Positions 5,082-12,615 of a stretch of 12,615 nucleotides of DNA are shown piece by piece (positions within the stretch are counted from its first letter, which is position 1; every line of letters begins with the position of its first letter). The notes beneath the pieces were generated by a model, which did no database searches, was not told the origin of the DNA, and worked only from the letters and a program-made list of their open reading frames with translations. Source of the stretch: JAQGMJ01 sp036271855. GTDB lineage: Bacteria; Pseudomonadota; Gammaproteobacteria; Burkholderiales; JAEUOS01. The stretch lies in contig DATAZV010000051.1 of assembly GCA_036271855.1 (NCBI GenBank), positions 1 to 12,615 of the forward strand. Reading direction: 5' to 3'. A program made the position numbers and the translations under genes.

Positions 5082-6467
5082 CTACGTCTTGGCCGCGGCC
5101 GGCGCCTGCGCCACAGCGTCCGCCTGCGGCTGCGCCATCGGCCCCGGCGGCAGGTTCAAGACCCGCACTTCGCGCTGCGGATACGGGATTTGCACCCCGT
5201 GGGCGCGGAATTCCTTCCAGATCGCCAGGTTGACCTCGGAGCGCACGTTGTTGTTGCCGCGCTCCGGGTCTTCGATCCAGAACACCAGGGTCAATTCCAG
5301 GCCATCGGCGCCGAACCCGGACAACTGCATTTTCGGCGGTGGGTCCGCCAGCACCCGCGGATGGGCGACCGCCGCGTTTTGCATCAGCTGCGCCACCTCC
5401 TCCAGGTCGCTGTCATAAGCCACCCCAAGCTGGACGTTGAGCGCGACCTGGCGGCTGGTGTAGGAATGGTTCAGCACCGGGGTGTTCACCAGCATTTCGT
5501 TGGGCAGGATCGACTCGGTGCCGTCCATCCCCTTGAGCACGGTGTAGCGGGTGTTGATATGGGTCACCGCGCCCTGGAATTTGTCCACCGTCACCATGTC
5601 GCCGATGCGGATCGAATGGTCCAGAAGAATGATGAAGCCCGACATGTAGTTGCTGGCGATACGCTGCAGGCCCAGCCCCAGCCCCACCCCGAGGGCACCG
5701 CCGAACACCGACAGCACCGTGATGTCGATGCCCACCAGCGACATGCTGACCAGAATCGCCACCGTCACCATCAGTGCCCGGGCAAAGCGCCCGACGGCGA
5801 CGCGAAAACTCATGTCGAGCGTCTCGGCGTTCATCAGGCGCTGCTCGAACACCGCTGATACCCACAGCGAAATCAGCAGCGTCAACGCCACCGAGAGCAC
5901 GGCCTGTCCGATCACCCACAGGTTGACCGACTGCTTGCCGACGTGAAAACTGATTTCCTCCAGCAAGGCGATGATGTCCGGCGCCAGGCCGACCACGTCG
6001 ATCGCCACCGCCAGCCAGATCGCAAAGGCGATCCAGCGCTCGCCCGCTTTCAACGCCGCGCTGGCATGGAAAACGTGGCGCAACAGGTAAACCAGCGCGC
6101 GAATCCCGGCCATCGCGTACAGCAGGGGCACCGCCAGGTGCAGCAAATGCAGATGGGTGGCGTTGAACTCGGGGTGACGCTCCAGCAGGCCGCGCCCCAG
6201 CAGCAGGAAGCCCAGAGCAAACAGCGGAAACGCCAGGCGCCGCAGGCCCTCGCGCCCCATCTGCAGGGAACGCTCGGATAGCATTGAGGGCGGCGCGCCA
6301 GCCGCCGCGCCTTGCGCCGCACGCGCGGCGATGCGCCCGCGCAGCAGGCGCGCGCAATACCAGGCCAGCAGCAGGCACAGCGCCAGCGTGCCCGCCTGCC
6401 ACAGCATCACCGGGTTGTGCAGGTCTTCACGCAGGTAGGTGGCGAAATACTGGAGGGAAACGGCCAT
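5082..6467 (-). CDS. MscS-family mechanosensitive ion channel
   Basis: This 461-aa inner-membrane channel is predicted to open under membrane tension and release solutes during hypo-osmotic shock. Hydrophobic segments lie at about 21-40, 77-95, 106-128, 145-168, 183-206 and 226-246, followed by the MscS pore helix region VFGGALGVGLGLGLQRIASNY (254-274) with its Gly/Ala-rich packing face. The beta domain follows (DHSIRIGDMVTVDKFQGAVTHI; GTESILPNEMLVNTPVLNHS), then the alpha/beta vestibule ending QREVRVLNLP. It is larger than E. coli MscS (286 aa) through extra N-terminal helices, and it has an Ala/Pro/Gln-rich tail at 441-461 with no evident fold. The ATG is the first after an in-frame TAG but has no Shine-Dalgarno. 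It lies 74 nt behind the RNA methyltransferase and may be a weakly linked third gene of the purN transcript. Confidence 0.93.
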   Translation of the reverse strand: MAVSLQYFATYLREDLHNPVMLWQAGTLALCLLLAWYCARLLRGRIAARAAQGAAAGAPPSMLSERSLQMGREGLRRLAFPLFALGFLLLGRGLLERHPEFNATHLHLLHLAVPLLYAMAGIRALVYLLRHVFHASAALKAGERWIAFAIWLAVAIDVVGLAPDIIALLEEISFHVGKQSVNLWVIGQAVLSVALTLLISLWVSAVFEQRLMNAETLDMSFRVAVGRFARALMVTVAILVSMSLVGIDITVLSVFGGALGVGLGLGLQRIASNYMSGFIILLDHSIRIGDMVTVDKFQGAVTHINTRYTVLKGMDGTESILPNEMLVNTPVLNHSYTSRQVALNVQLGVAYDSDLEEVAQLMQNAAVAHPRVLADPPPKMQLSGFGADGLELTLVFWIEDPERGNNNVRSEVNLAIWKEFRAHGVQIPYPQREVRVLNLPPGPMAQPQADAVAQAPAAAKT

Positions 6468-6541
6468 GTATTTTGTGTCGTTCTAGGCGGGTCCGGGGCT
6501 GTGGACTGGCTTACACGTCCTGCCCGGATTCTTACACAAAG

Positions 6542-7849
6542 CTACTCCGACGCTGGAGCCGCCGCGGTTGCCGGCGCAACCTTGCGTTCCATCACACAAG
6601 CGAAAAAGCCATCGGTACCGTGCACCTGCGGCAGCAACTCCAGCGCCGGTGCCGCCGCCGATTCGATCACGATGCCGCGCTTGGCCAGCACCTCGACCGC
6701 ATCGATCTCGGCAAACTCCGGGTGCGCCGCCAGAAAAGCGTCCACCACCGCGCGATTCTCCTCGCGCAGCAAGCTGCAGGTGGCGTACACCAGGCGCCCG
6801 CCCGGCTTCACCAGGCGCGCCGCCGCCACCAGGATGGCCGCCTGCTTCACTGCCAGCTCCGCGATGTCGCTCGGATCATGGCGCCACTTCAAATCCGGAT
6901 TGCGCCGCACCGTGCCCAGGCCGCTGCACGGCGCGTCCACCAGCACGCGGTCAGCCTTGCCGGCCATGCGCTTGACCTTGATGTCGTTTTCCGACTCGAT
7001 GCGCAGCGGATGCACATTCGACAGCCCGCTCCTCGACAAACGCGGCTTCAGCTTGGCCAGGCGCCCGGCCGCCACGTCCAGTGCATAGAGGCGCCCGCTG
7101 GAACGCATCAGCGCCCCCAGTGCCAGGGTCTTGCCGCCGGCACCGGCGCAAAAGTCGATCACCATTTCACCGCGCTTGGGCGCCATCAACTCGGCCAGCA
7201 ACTGGCTGCCCTCGTCCTGTACCTCGACGCCGCCCGCCAGGAACAGCGCGTTACGCTGCAACACCGGCTTGCCCGCCAGACGAATACCGTGCGGCGAATA
7301 ACGCGTCGCCGCGCCCTCGATCTCGCCCGCCTTGAGCTGCGTCAGCGCCTCCTCGCGGGTGTTTTTCATCAGGTTGACGCGCAAGTCCAATGGCGCGGCT
7401 TGCTTGAGCCCGCGCGCCAGGGCCTCCGCGCCCTCCTCGCCGCGCGCCGCCGCCAAGCTGTCCCACAGCCAGTCCGGCAGATCGTTGCGCACCGCGGGCG
7501 GGGCCTCTTCGGCCTTCCAGCCCTTGATCTTCTGGATCAGCTCGGTTTCTTTCGGCCGCAGCAAATGCTCCAGCTGCTTCAGGTTCATCCCGCGCACCCG
7601 GGCCAGCGCCGCCAGCGCCAGTTCGCGCGGATATTCGCTGTCGGCGGCAGCGCCTAAGCTGCGCTTGTGGCGCAGCACCGCATACACCGTCTCAGCCACC
7701 ACGCCGCGGTCGGCATGACCCAGCTTGGGGTTTTCGCGAAAGTATTCCGACAAGCCTTTATCCGCCGCCACCGAACTGGACAATATGCCGGACAAGGCGC
7801 GAATCGCGTGCTCGAAAACGAATATCGTGAGCTTGGGGCCGCCGGTCAT
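6542..7849 (-). CDS. RsmB/NOP-family RNA (cytosine-5) methyltransferase
   Basis: An AdoMet-dependent methyltransferase of the RsmB/Sun/NOL1 family, which forms 5-methylcytosine in RNA; E. coli RsmB modifies C967 of 16S rRNA. In this 435-aa protein QDEGSQL is at 211-217, the AdoMet loop DFCAGAGGKT at 232-241, and the two catalytic cysteines in DAPCSGLGTVRRNPDLKW (Cys308) and YATCSLL (Cys358). The first 130 residues are helical and only loosely resemble the NusB-like N-terminal domain of true RsmB. The gene follows purN, not fmt where classical rsmB usually sits, so I leave the symbol blank: it could be a paralogue with another RNA target. Its ATG overlaps the purN stop (ATGA), which shows translational coupling and supports this start. 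The C-terminus is Ala/Pro-rich. Confidence 0.93.
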   Translation of the reverse strand: MTGGPKLTIFVFEHAIRALSGILSSSVAADKGLSEYFRENPKLGHADRGVVAETVYAVLRHKRSLGAAADSEYPRELALAALARVRGMNLKQLEHLLRPKETELIQKIKGWKAEEAPPAVRNDLPDWLWDSLAAARGEEGAEALARGLKQAAPLDLRVNLMKNTREEALTQLKAGEIEGAATRYSPHGIRLAGKPVLQRNALFLAGGVEVQDEGSQLLAELMAPKRGEMVIDFCAGAGGKTLALGALMRSSGRLYALDVAAGRLAKLKPRLSRSGLSNVHPLRIESENDIKVKRMAGKADRVLVDAPCSGLGTVRRNPDLKWRHDPSDIAELAVKQAAILVAAARLVKPGGRLVYATCSLLREENRAVVDAFLAAHPEFAEIDAVEVLAKRGIVIESAAAPALELLPQVHGTDGFFACVMERKVAPATAAAPASE

Positions 7850-8481
7850 GCCGCCACCACCAATTGCTGCACGTCCGGCAATTCGACTTTCACGATGCCG
7901 TCACGCACCTGCAACTGGCTGGCAGCAAACCAGCGCACCGCGCGTGGATAAATCACGTGTTCCTGCGCCAGCACCCGCGCCGCCAGGGTGTCCGGCGTAT
8001 CGTCCGCCAGCACCGGCACCACCGCCTGGATCACGATCGGACCGTGGTCCAGTTCCGGGGTGACAAAATGCACCGTCGCCCCATGCAGCTTGCAGCCCGC
8101 CGCCAGCGCCCGTTCGTGGGTATGCAGTCCGGGAAAGGCCGGCAGCAGCGAAGGATGGATGTTGATCAGCCGGCCCTCGTAATGCCGCACGAAATCGGCG
8201 GTGAGCACGCGCAGGAAACCGGCCAGCACCACCAGGTCGGGCGCGAACCCGTCGATCTTTTGCGCCAGCGCGGCGTCAAAGGCCTCGCGCGTCGCAAAGT
8301 CGCGGTGCGGCAGCGCGACGGCCTCGATGCCATGGGCACGCGCCGTCGCCAGTCCGGCGGCAGCCGGCTGGTTGCTGATGACGACGGCGATGGTGACCGG
8401 CAGTTCTCCTGCCTCCTGCGCACGGATCAGCGCCTCCATGTTGCTGCCACGGCCGGAAATCAGGATGACGACTCTTTTCAT
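7846..8481 (-). CDS. purN: Phosphoribosylglycinamide formyltransferase 1
   Basis: GAR transformylase of cytosolic de novo purine synthesis, transferring a formyl group from 10-formyltetrahydrofolate to glycinamide ribonucleotide. The 211-aa protein matches the family length. It shows the phosphate-binding SGRGSNMEAL (9-18), the folate-site segment VVLAGFLRVL (84-93), catalytic Asn107 and His109 in INIHPSLLPAFPG, and catalytic Asp145 in HFVTPELDHGPIV. The ATG at 8479-8481 begins MKRVVILISGRGSN exactly as expected, although no good Shine-Dalgarno precedes it. It is divergent from ribF over a 94-nt gap and is the first gene of a minus-strand pair with the RNA methyltransferase. Confidence 0.97.
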   Translation of the reverse strand: MKRVVILISGRGSNMEALIRAQEAGELPVTIAVVISNQPAAAGLATARAHGIEAVALPHRDFATREAFDAALAQKIDGFAPDLVVLAGFLRVLTADFVRHYEGRLINIHPSLLPAFPGLHTHERALAAGCKLHGATVHFVTPELDHGPIVIQAVVPVLADDTPDTLAARVLAQEHVIYPRAVRWFAASQLQVRDGIVKVELPDVQQLVVAA

Positions 8482-8531
8482 AGGGGGCCGATTTTACCCG
8501 TTTACCACCCCGTTTGCGCTGCACAAAACGC

Positions 8532-8537
8532 TATAAT
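8532..8537 (+). promoter_or_regulatory. Perfect -10 hexamer ahead of ribF
   Basis: TATAAT at 8532-8537 is a perfect -10 element, placing a start near 8544 and a leader of about 32 nt before the ribF ATG. I find no convincing -35 at 16-18 nt, so the promoter may depend on an activator or simply be weak. It would drive ribF-ileS-lspA. Confidence 0.45.
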
Positions 8538-8575
8538 TCAAGGTTTTAGCTCGGCAGTATCCTACCTAAACCACC

Positions 8576-9529
8576 ATGCTCGTCCGCCGCGATTTTTCGC
8601 GCCAGCCGCCCGATTCCGCCGGCAGCACAGCCCATGCAGTCACTATCGGCAATTTCGATGGCGTGCATCTGGGGCACCAGGCCATCCTGGCGCAGGTGAA
8701 CGCGGCTGCGCAGCGTCTGGGTATCGCCTCCTGCGCGGTGACCTTCGAGCCGCATCCGCGCGAGCTGTTTTCGCCCCTGTCGGCGCCGACGCGCCTGTCT
8801 TCCCTGCGCGAAAAATGCGAGCTGCTGTTCGAGCAGAGCATCGATCGGGTGCAGGTGCTGCGCTTCAACCGTGCCTTCGCCGCCTTGTCGGCCGACGAGT
8901 TCATCGACCGCGTGCTGGTGAAGGGCCTGAACGCCAAATGGTTGATGATCGGCGACGACTTTTGTTTCGGCGCCAAGCGCAGCGGCGACTTCAACCACCT
9001 GCAGCAGGCGGGCCAGCGCCTGGGCTTCGAAGTGCATGCGATGCCGACGGTGAAGGCCGGTGAAGGCGAGAAGGCAATGCGGGTGTCCAGCTCGGCCGTG
9101 CGCGAACTGCTCTCCGCCGGCGACGTCGGCCGTGCCGCGAAACTGCTGGGACGGCCCTACAGCATCAGCGGGCGCGTGGTACATGGCGACAAGCTGGGCC
9201 GCAAACTCGGCTGGCCCACCGCCAACGTCGAACTGCGCCACAATCGGCCCCCGCTCACCGGCATTTACGCAGTGCGCGTCGAGGGTCTTGGCAAGCCGCT
9301 GAACGGCGTGGCCTCGCTGGGCATCCGGCCCACCGTCACCAACAGCGGCATGGTGAAACTGGAAGTCTATATTTTCGATTTCGACCAGGACATCTACGGC
9401 CGCCACATTCGCATCGACTTCCTGAAAAAGATCCGCGACGAGGAAAAATTTCCCGACCTCGACAGCCTGAAAAAACAAATCGCCCAGGACGCCGACGACG
9501 CGCGCCGCTTTCTTGAAACCCTGAATTAG
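8576..9529 (+). CDS. ribF: Bifunctional riboflavin kinase / FAD synthetase
   Basis: It converts riboflavin to FMN (kinase) and FMN to FAD (adenylyltransferase), supplying the cell's flavin cofactors. The 317-aa protein has the N-terminal nucleotidyltransferase domain with GNFDGVHLGH at 25-34, FEPHP at 57-61, IGDDFCFG at 125-132 and RVSSSAVRELL at 169-179. The C-terminal riboflavin kinase domain starts near GRPYSISGRVVHGD (192-205), with KLGRKLGWPTANV at 206-218 and the catalytic-site segment LEVYIFDF (Glu263). Length is typical (about 310-330 aa). No Shine-Dalgarno is obvious before the ATG. ileS begins 19 nt after the stop; ribF-ileS-lspA is a widespread proteobacterial order. Confidence 0.97.
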   Translation: MLVRRDFSRQPPDSAGSTAHAVTIGNFDGVHLGHQAILAQVNAAAQRLGIASCAVTFEPHPRELFSPLSAPTRLSSLREKCELLFEQSIDRVQVLRFNRAFAALSADEFIDRVLVKGLNAKWLMIGDDFCFGAKRSGDFNHLQQAGQRLGFEVHAMPTVKAGEGEKAMRVSSSAVRELLSAGDVGRAAKLLGRPYSISGRVVHGDKLGRKLGWPTANVELRHNRPPLTGIYAVRVEGLGKPLNGVASLGIRPTVTNSGMVKLEVYIFDFDQDIYGRHIRIDFLKKIRDEEKFPDLDSLKKQIAQDADDARRFLETLN

Positions 9530-9548
9530 TTCCGCATCTACAAAGCCC

Positions 9549-12410
9549 ATGGCTGACTACAAAGACACCCTCAACCTGCCGGACACCCCCTTTCCGATGC
9601 GCGGCGACCTCGCCAAGCGCGAGCCGGGCTGGGTCAAGGAGTGGCAGGAAAAAAAGATCTACCAGGCGATCCGCGCCGCGTCGAAAAACCGGCCCAAGTT
9701 CATCCTGCACGATGGCCCGCCGTATGCGAACGGCGACATCCACATCGGCCACGCGGTCAACAAGATTCTCAAGGACATCATCGTCAAGTCGCGCAACATG
9801 GCGGGCTTCGACGCGCAGTACGTGCCCGGCTGGGACTGCCACGGCATGCCGATCGAACGCGAAATCGAGAAAAAGCACGGCAAGAACCTGCCCACGGAAA
9901 AGACCCAGGCGCTGTGCCGCGCCTATGCCGCCGAGCAGATCGAGCGCCAGAAGGTCGATTTCATGCGTCTGGGCGTGCTGGGCGAATGGGACAACCCCTA
10001 CAAGACCATGGCGTTCAAGACCGAGGCGGACGAAATCCGCGTGCTCGGCAGGATTCTTGAAAAGGGTTACGTCTACCGCGGCCTGAAACCGGTGAACTGG
10101 TGCTTCGATTGCGCCTCGGCCCTGGCCGAAGCCGAAGTCGAATACGCCGACAAGGAAGACCTGGCGATCGACGTCGCCTTCCCCTTCGCCGAACCCGACA
10201 AGGTAGCCGCTGCCTTCGGCCTGCCCAAGCTCACCAAAGACGGCGCCGTGGTGATCTGGACCACCACGCCCTGGACCATCCCCTCCAACCAGGCGCTGAA
10301 CATGCATCCCGAGTTCAGCTACAGCCTGGTCGATACCGAACGCGGCCTCTTGATCCTCGCGACCGACCTGGTCGCGGCGAACCTGGAAAAGTGGAAGCTC
10401 AGCGGCACCACTCTGGCCACCACCGTGGGCGCGAAGCTCTCCGAAATCAAGTTCCACCATCCTCTGGCGAAGATGGATGCAGGCTACGACCGCCTCTCGC
10501 CCATCTACCTCGGCGACTACGTGACGCTGGACACCGGCACCGGCATCGTCCACTCTGCCCCCGCCTACGGCGTGGAAGACTTTATCTCCTGCAAGGCGCA
10601 TGGCATGAAGGATGGCGACATCCTCACCCCGGTGATGGGCAACGGCGTCTACGCCGAGACCCTGCCCCTGTTCGCCGGCCAGATGATCTGGAAGGCCAAT
10701 CCGGTGATCACCGAAAAACTCAAGGACTCCGGCAACCTGCTGCACGTGAACAAGTACGTTCACAGCTATATGCACTGCTGGCGCCACAAGACGCCGATCA
10801 TCTATCGTGCCTCCACCCAGTGGTTCGCGGCGATGGATACGCCGCCCGGCTTTCGCGGCAACAAACCGGCCGAATCCCTGCGCGAAACTGCCCTGCGCGC
10901 CATCGACGCCACCCAGTTCTTCCCCGGCTGGGGCAAACAGCGCCTGCACAGCATGATCGCCAACCGGCCCGACTGGACTCTCTCGCGCCAGCGCCAGTGG
11001 GGCGTGCCGATGCCTTTCTTCGTGCACAAGGAAACCGGCGAACTGCATCCGCAGACCCCGCAAATTCTCGAAGCGGTGGCCAAGCTGGTCGAGCAAAACG
11101 GCATCGAGGCCTGGCAGACGGTGAAGCCCGAAGACCTGATCGGCGCGGTGGGTGCCAACAGCATCGCGTATTACGAAAAGATCAAGGACACGCTGGACGT
11201 CTGGTTCGACTCGGGTTCCACCTTCCAGACCGTGATGGGCGGGCCGGGGGGCGAAACCAACGGCATGGGCTCGCACGGCCCGCAGTTGCGCTACCCGGCC
11301 GACATGTACCTCGAAGGCAGCGACCAGCACCGCGGCTGGTTCCACTCCTCCCTGCTGGTGTCGTGCATGCTCAACGGCCGCGCGCCCTACGACAGCCTGC
11401 TGACCCACGGCTTCGTGGTCGCCGGCGACGGCCGCAAGATGAGCAAGTCGGTGGGCAACGTGGTGGCGCCGCAAAAAGTCAGCGACACCCTGGGCGCCGA
11501 AGTGCTGCGCCTGTGGGTAGCTTCCACCGATTACTCCGGCGAACTGTCGATCTCCGACGAGATTCTCAAGCGCGTGGTCGAAGCCTACCGGCGCATCCGC
11601 AACACCCTGCGCTTCATGCTCGCCAACACCAGCGACTTCGATCCCAAGGCCGACGCCCTGCCGGTGAAGGAGTGGCTGGAGATCGACCGCTACGCCCTCG
11701 GCCTGGCCGCCGACCTGCAACACAGCGTGCTGGCCGATTTCCAGAAGTATGAATTCCATTCGGCGATGCCGAAAATCCAGATCTTCTGCTCCGAAGACCT
11801 GGGCGGCTTTTACCTCGACATCCTGAAGGACCGTCTATACACGGCGGCCAAAGGCAGCCACGCCCGCCGCTCGGCGCAAAACGCGCTGTGGCACCTAACG
11901 CAGTCCCTGCTGCGCCTGATGGCGCCCATCCTCTCCTTCACGGCGGAAGAAGCCTGGCGCGAATTCAACCCGGGCGACGCCACCATTTTCACCCACACCT
12001 ACTACGCCTTCCCGCAGCCGGAAGACGGCCCCGAGCTGGCGCAAAAGTGGTCCACCCTGCGCGCCTTGCGCGCCGAGGTGCTGAAAAAGCTCGAGGACAT
12101 GCGCAGCGCCAAGGAAATCGGCTCCTCCCTGCAGGCCGAAGTGGAAATCCGCGCCAGCGGCGACAAGCTCAAGGCCCTGCAGTCCCTGGGTAACGACCTG
12201 CGCTTTGTGCTGATCACCTCGCAGGCCACGGTCACCCACGTGGACAGTGCGGATGCCGAGGGCATCAGCGCCACTGCCAGCAAGTACACCAAGTGCGAGC
12301 GCTGCTGGCACTATCGGCATGACGTCGGCGCCAACCCGGAACACGCCGGGCTGTGCGGCCGTTGCGTCAGCAACCTGTTCGGTTCCGGCGAGCCGCGGGC
12401 TCACGCCTGA
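9549..12410 (+). CDS. ileS: Isoleucyl-tRNA synthetase
   Basis: Class I synthetase charging tRNA-Ile in the cytosol. The 953-aa product is full length for the bacterial type. Visible elements in order: catalytic HIGH motif at 65-68 within GPPYANGDIHIGHA; GWDCHGMPIE; the CP1 editing domain with the threonine-rich TTTPWTIPSNQAL and TGTGIVHSAPAYGVEDF; DVWFDSG and EGSDQHRGWF; the KMSKS loop at 630-634; the anticodon-binding helical domain; and a C-terminal zinc finger with Cys916, Cys919, Cys936 and Cys939. The zinc finger and overall plan indicate the E. coli-like type 1 enzyme, not the mupirocin-resistant eukaryote-like type 2. No T-box or other leader is present; the ATG lies 19 nt behind ribF without a clear Shine-Dalgarno. 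Its stop overlaps the lspA start. Confidence 0.98.
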   Translation: MADYKDTLNLPDTPFPMRGDLAKREPGWVKEWQEKKIYQAIRAASKNRPKFILHDGPPYANGDIHIGHAVNKILKDIIVKSRNMAGFDAQYVPGWDCHGMPIEREIEKKHGKNLPTEKTQALCRAYAAEQIERQKVDFMRLGVLGEWDNPYKTMAFKTEADEIRVLGRILEKGYVYRGLKPVNWCFDCASALAEAEVEYADKEDLAIDVAFPFAEPDKVAAAFGLPKLTKDGAVVIWTTTPWTIPSNQALNMHPEFSYSLVDTERGLLILATDLVAANLEKWKLSGTTLATTVGAKLSEIKFHHPLAKMDAGYDRLSPIYLGDYVTLDTGTGIVHSAPAYGVEDFISCKAHGMKDGDILTPVMGNGVYAETLPLFAGQMIWKANPVITEKLKDSGNLLHVNKYVHSYMHCWRHKTPIIYRASTQWFAAMDTPPGFRGNKPAESLRETALRAIDATQFFPGWGKQRLHSMIANRPDWTLSRQRQWGVPMPFFVHKETGELHPQTPQILEAVAKLVEQNGIEAWQTVKPEDLIGAVGANSIAYYEKIKDTLDVWFDSGSTFQTVMGGPGGETNGMGSHGPQLRYPADMYLEGSDQHRGWFHSSLLVSCMLNGRAPYDSLLTHGFVVAGDGRKMSKSVGNVVAPQKVSDTLGAEVLRLWVASTDYSGELSISDEILKRVVEAYRRIRNTLRFMLANTSDFDPKADALPVKEWLEIDRYALGLAADLQHSVLADFQKYEFHSAMPKIQIFCSEDLGGFYLDILKDRLYTAAKGSHARRSAQNALWHLTQSLLRLMAPILSFTAEEAWREFNPGDATIFTHTYYAFPQPEDGPELAQKWSTLRALRAEVLKKLEDMRSAKEIGSSLQAEVEIRASGDKLKALQSLGNDLRFVLITSQATVTHVDSADAEGISATASKYTKCERCWHYRHDVGANPEHAGLCGRCVSNLFGSGEPRAHA

Positions 12411-12615
12411 TGCGTGTCGTTCCGGCGCTGGTCACCGTACTGCTGCTGATCGTCGCCGACCAGTGGTCGAAATACGCCATCACCTCGCACTTCGCTTACG
12501 GAGAATCGTTGCCGGTGATCTCCGGCTTTTTCAACCTGGTGCTGGTCTACAACAGCGGCGCGGCCTTCAGCTTTCTTTCGGGCGAATCCGGCTGGCAGCG
12601 CTGGTTTTTCATCGG
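12410..12615 (+). CDS. lspA: Lipoprotein signal peptidase (signal peptidase II), partial at right edge
   Basis: An inner-membrane aspartyl protease that removes the signal peptide from diacylglyceryl-modified prolipoproteins. Only the first 68 codons are in the window. They show a first membrane segment (VPALVTVLLLIVA), the family motif DQWSKYAI near residues 17-24, and the strongly conserved region FFNLVLVYNSGAAFSFLSG at about 41-59, which contains the Asn and Gly-Ala-Ala-Phe-Ser signature. The catalytic aspartates lie beyond the edge. The ATG overlaps the last base of the ileS stop (TGATG), indicating translational coupling with ileS, a usual arrangement. Confidence 0.95.
   Translation, partial: MRVVPALVTVLLLIVADQWSKYAITSHFAYGESLPVISGFFNLVLVYNSGAAFSFLSGESGWQRWFFI

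Noticed and set aside
9336..11759. An 807-codon open frame on the minus strand opposite ribF and ileS
   Set aside because: It is the antisense shadow of ileS in GC-rich DNA. The translation is low-complexity (His, Gly, Val, Ala, Asp rich) with no recognisable domain, while the plus strand carries complete ribF and ileS motifs.

Overview
The window looks like an ordinary core-chromosome segment from a GC-rich betaproteobacterium, most likely a Burkholderiales member and perhaps Oxalobacteraceae. That placement rests on protein character and gene order (fkpB-ispH facing radC, then rpmB-rpmG; purN facing ribF-ileS-lspA). It is inference, since no database was searched. I see thirteen coding regions, all intact except lspA, which is cut by the right edge. 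I find no tRNA, rRNA, CRISPR array, complete insertion sequence, phage gene or defence system.

Layout from left to right. Positions 1-237 hold no gene I can support, only two CAGACCCC motifs, a small hairpin and a weak terminator-like stem. The minus-strand pair fkpB-ispH (peptidyl-prolyl isomerase, then the last enzyme of the MEP isoprenoid pathway) occupies 238-1682. Divergently transcribed radC lies at 1776-2450. A near-consensus promoter at 2508-2537 then drives rpmB-rpmG (ribosomal proteins L28 and L33) through a leader of about 130 nt that can fold extensively. A strong bidirectional terminator at 3096-3127 separates rpmG from a convergent minus-strand GFA-family gene. Further right on the minus strand are a three-histidine-box fatty acid desaturase (3609-4805), an MscS-family mechanosensitive channel (5082-6467), an RsmB/NOP-family RNA methyltransferase (6542-7849) and purN (7846-8481). 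The plus-strand cluster ribF-ileS-lspA starts at 8576 and runs off the right edge.

How the genes work together. purN and the methyltransferase overlap by 4 nt (ATGA) and are surely cotranscribed; the channel gene follows after 74 nt with no clear terminator. ileS and lspA overlap by 1 nt (TGATG), and ribF-ileS are 19 nt apart, so ribF-ileS-lspA is probably one operon for flavin cofactors, isoleucyl-tRNA and lipoprotein maturation. Desaturase and channel are both membrane-related but are separated by a 276-nt intergenic region, and I see no evidence that they share a pathway.

Nothing here looks like a novel multi-gene system. The parts most worth a second look are non-coding: the structured rpmB leader, the desaturase upstream region with mutually exclusive pairings and an unassigned terminator-like element, and the terminator wedged directly in front of the GFA gene.
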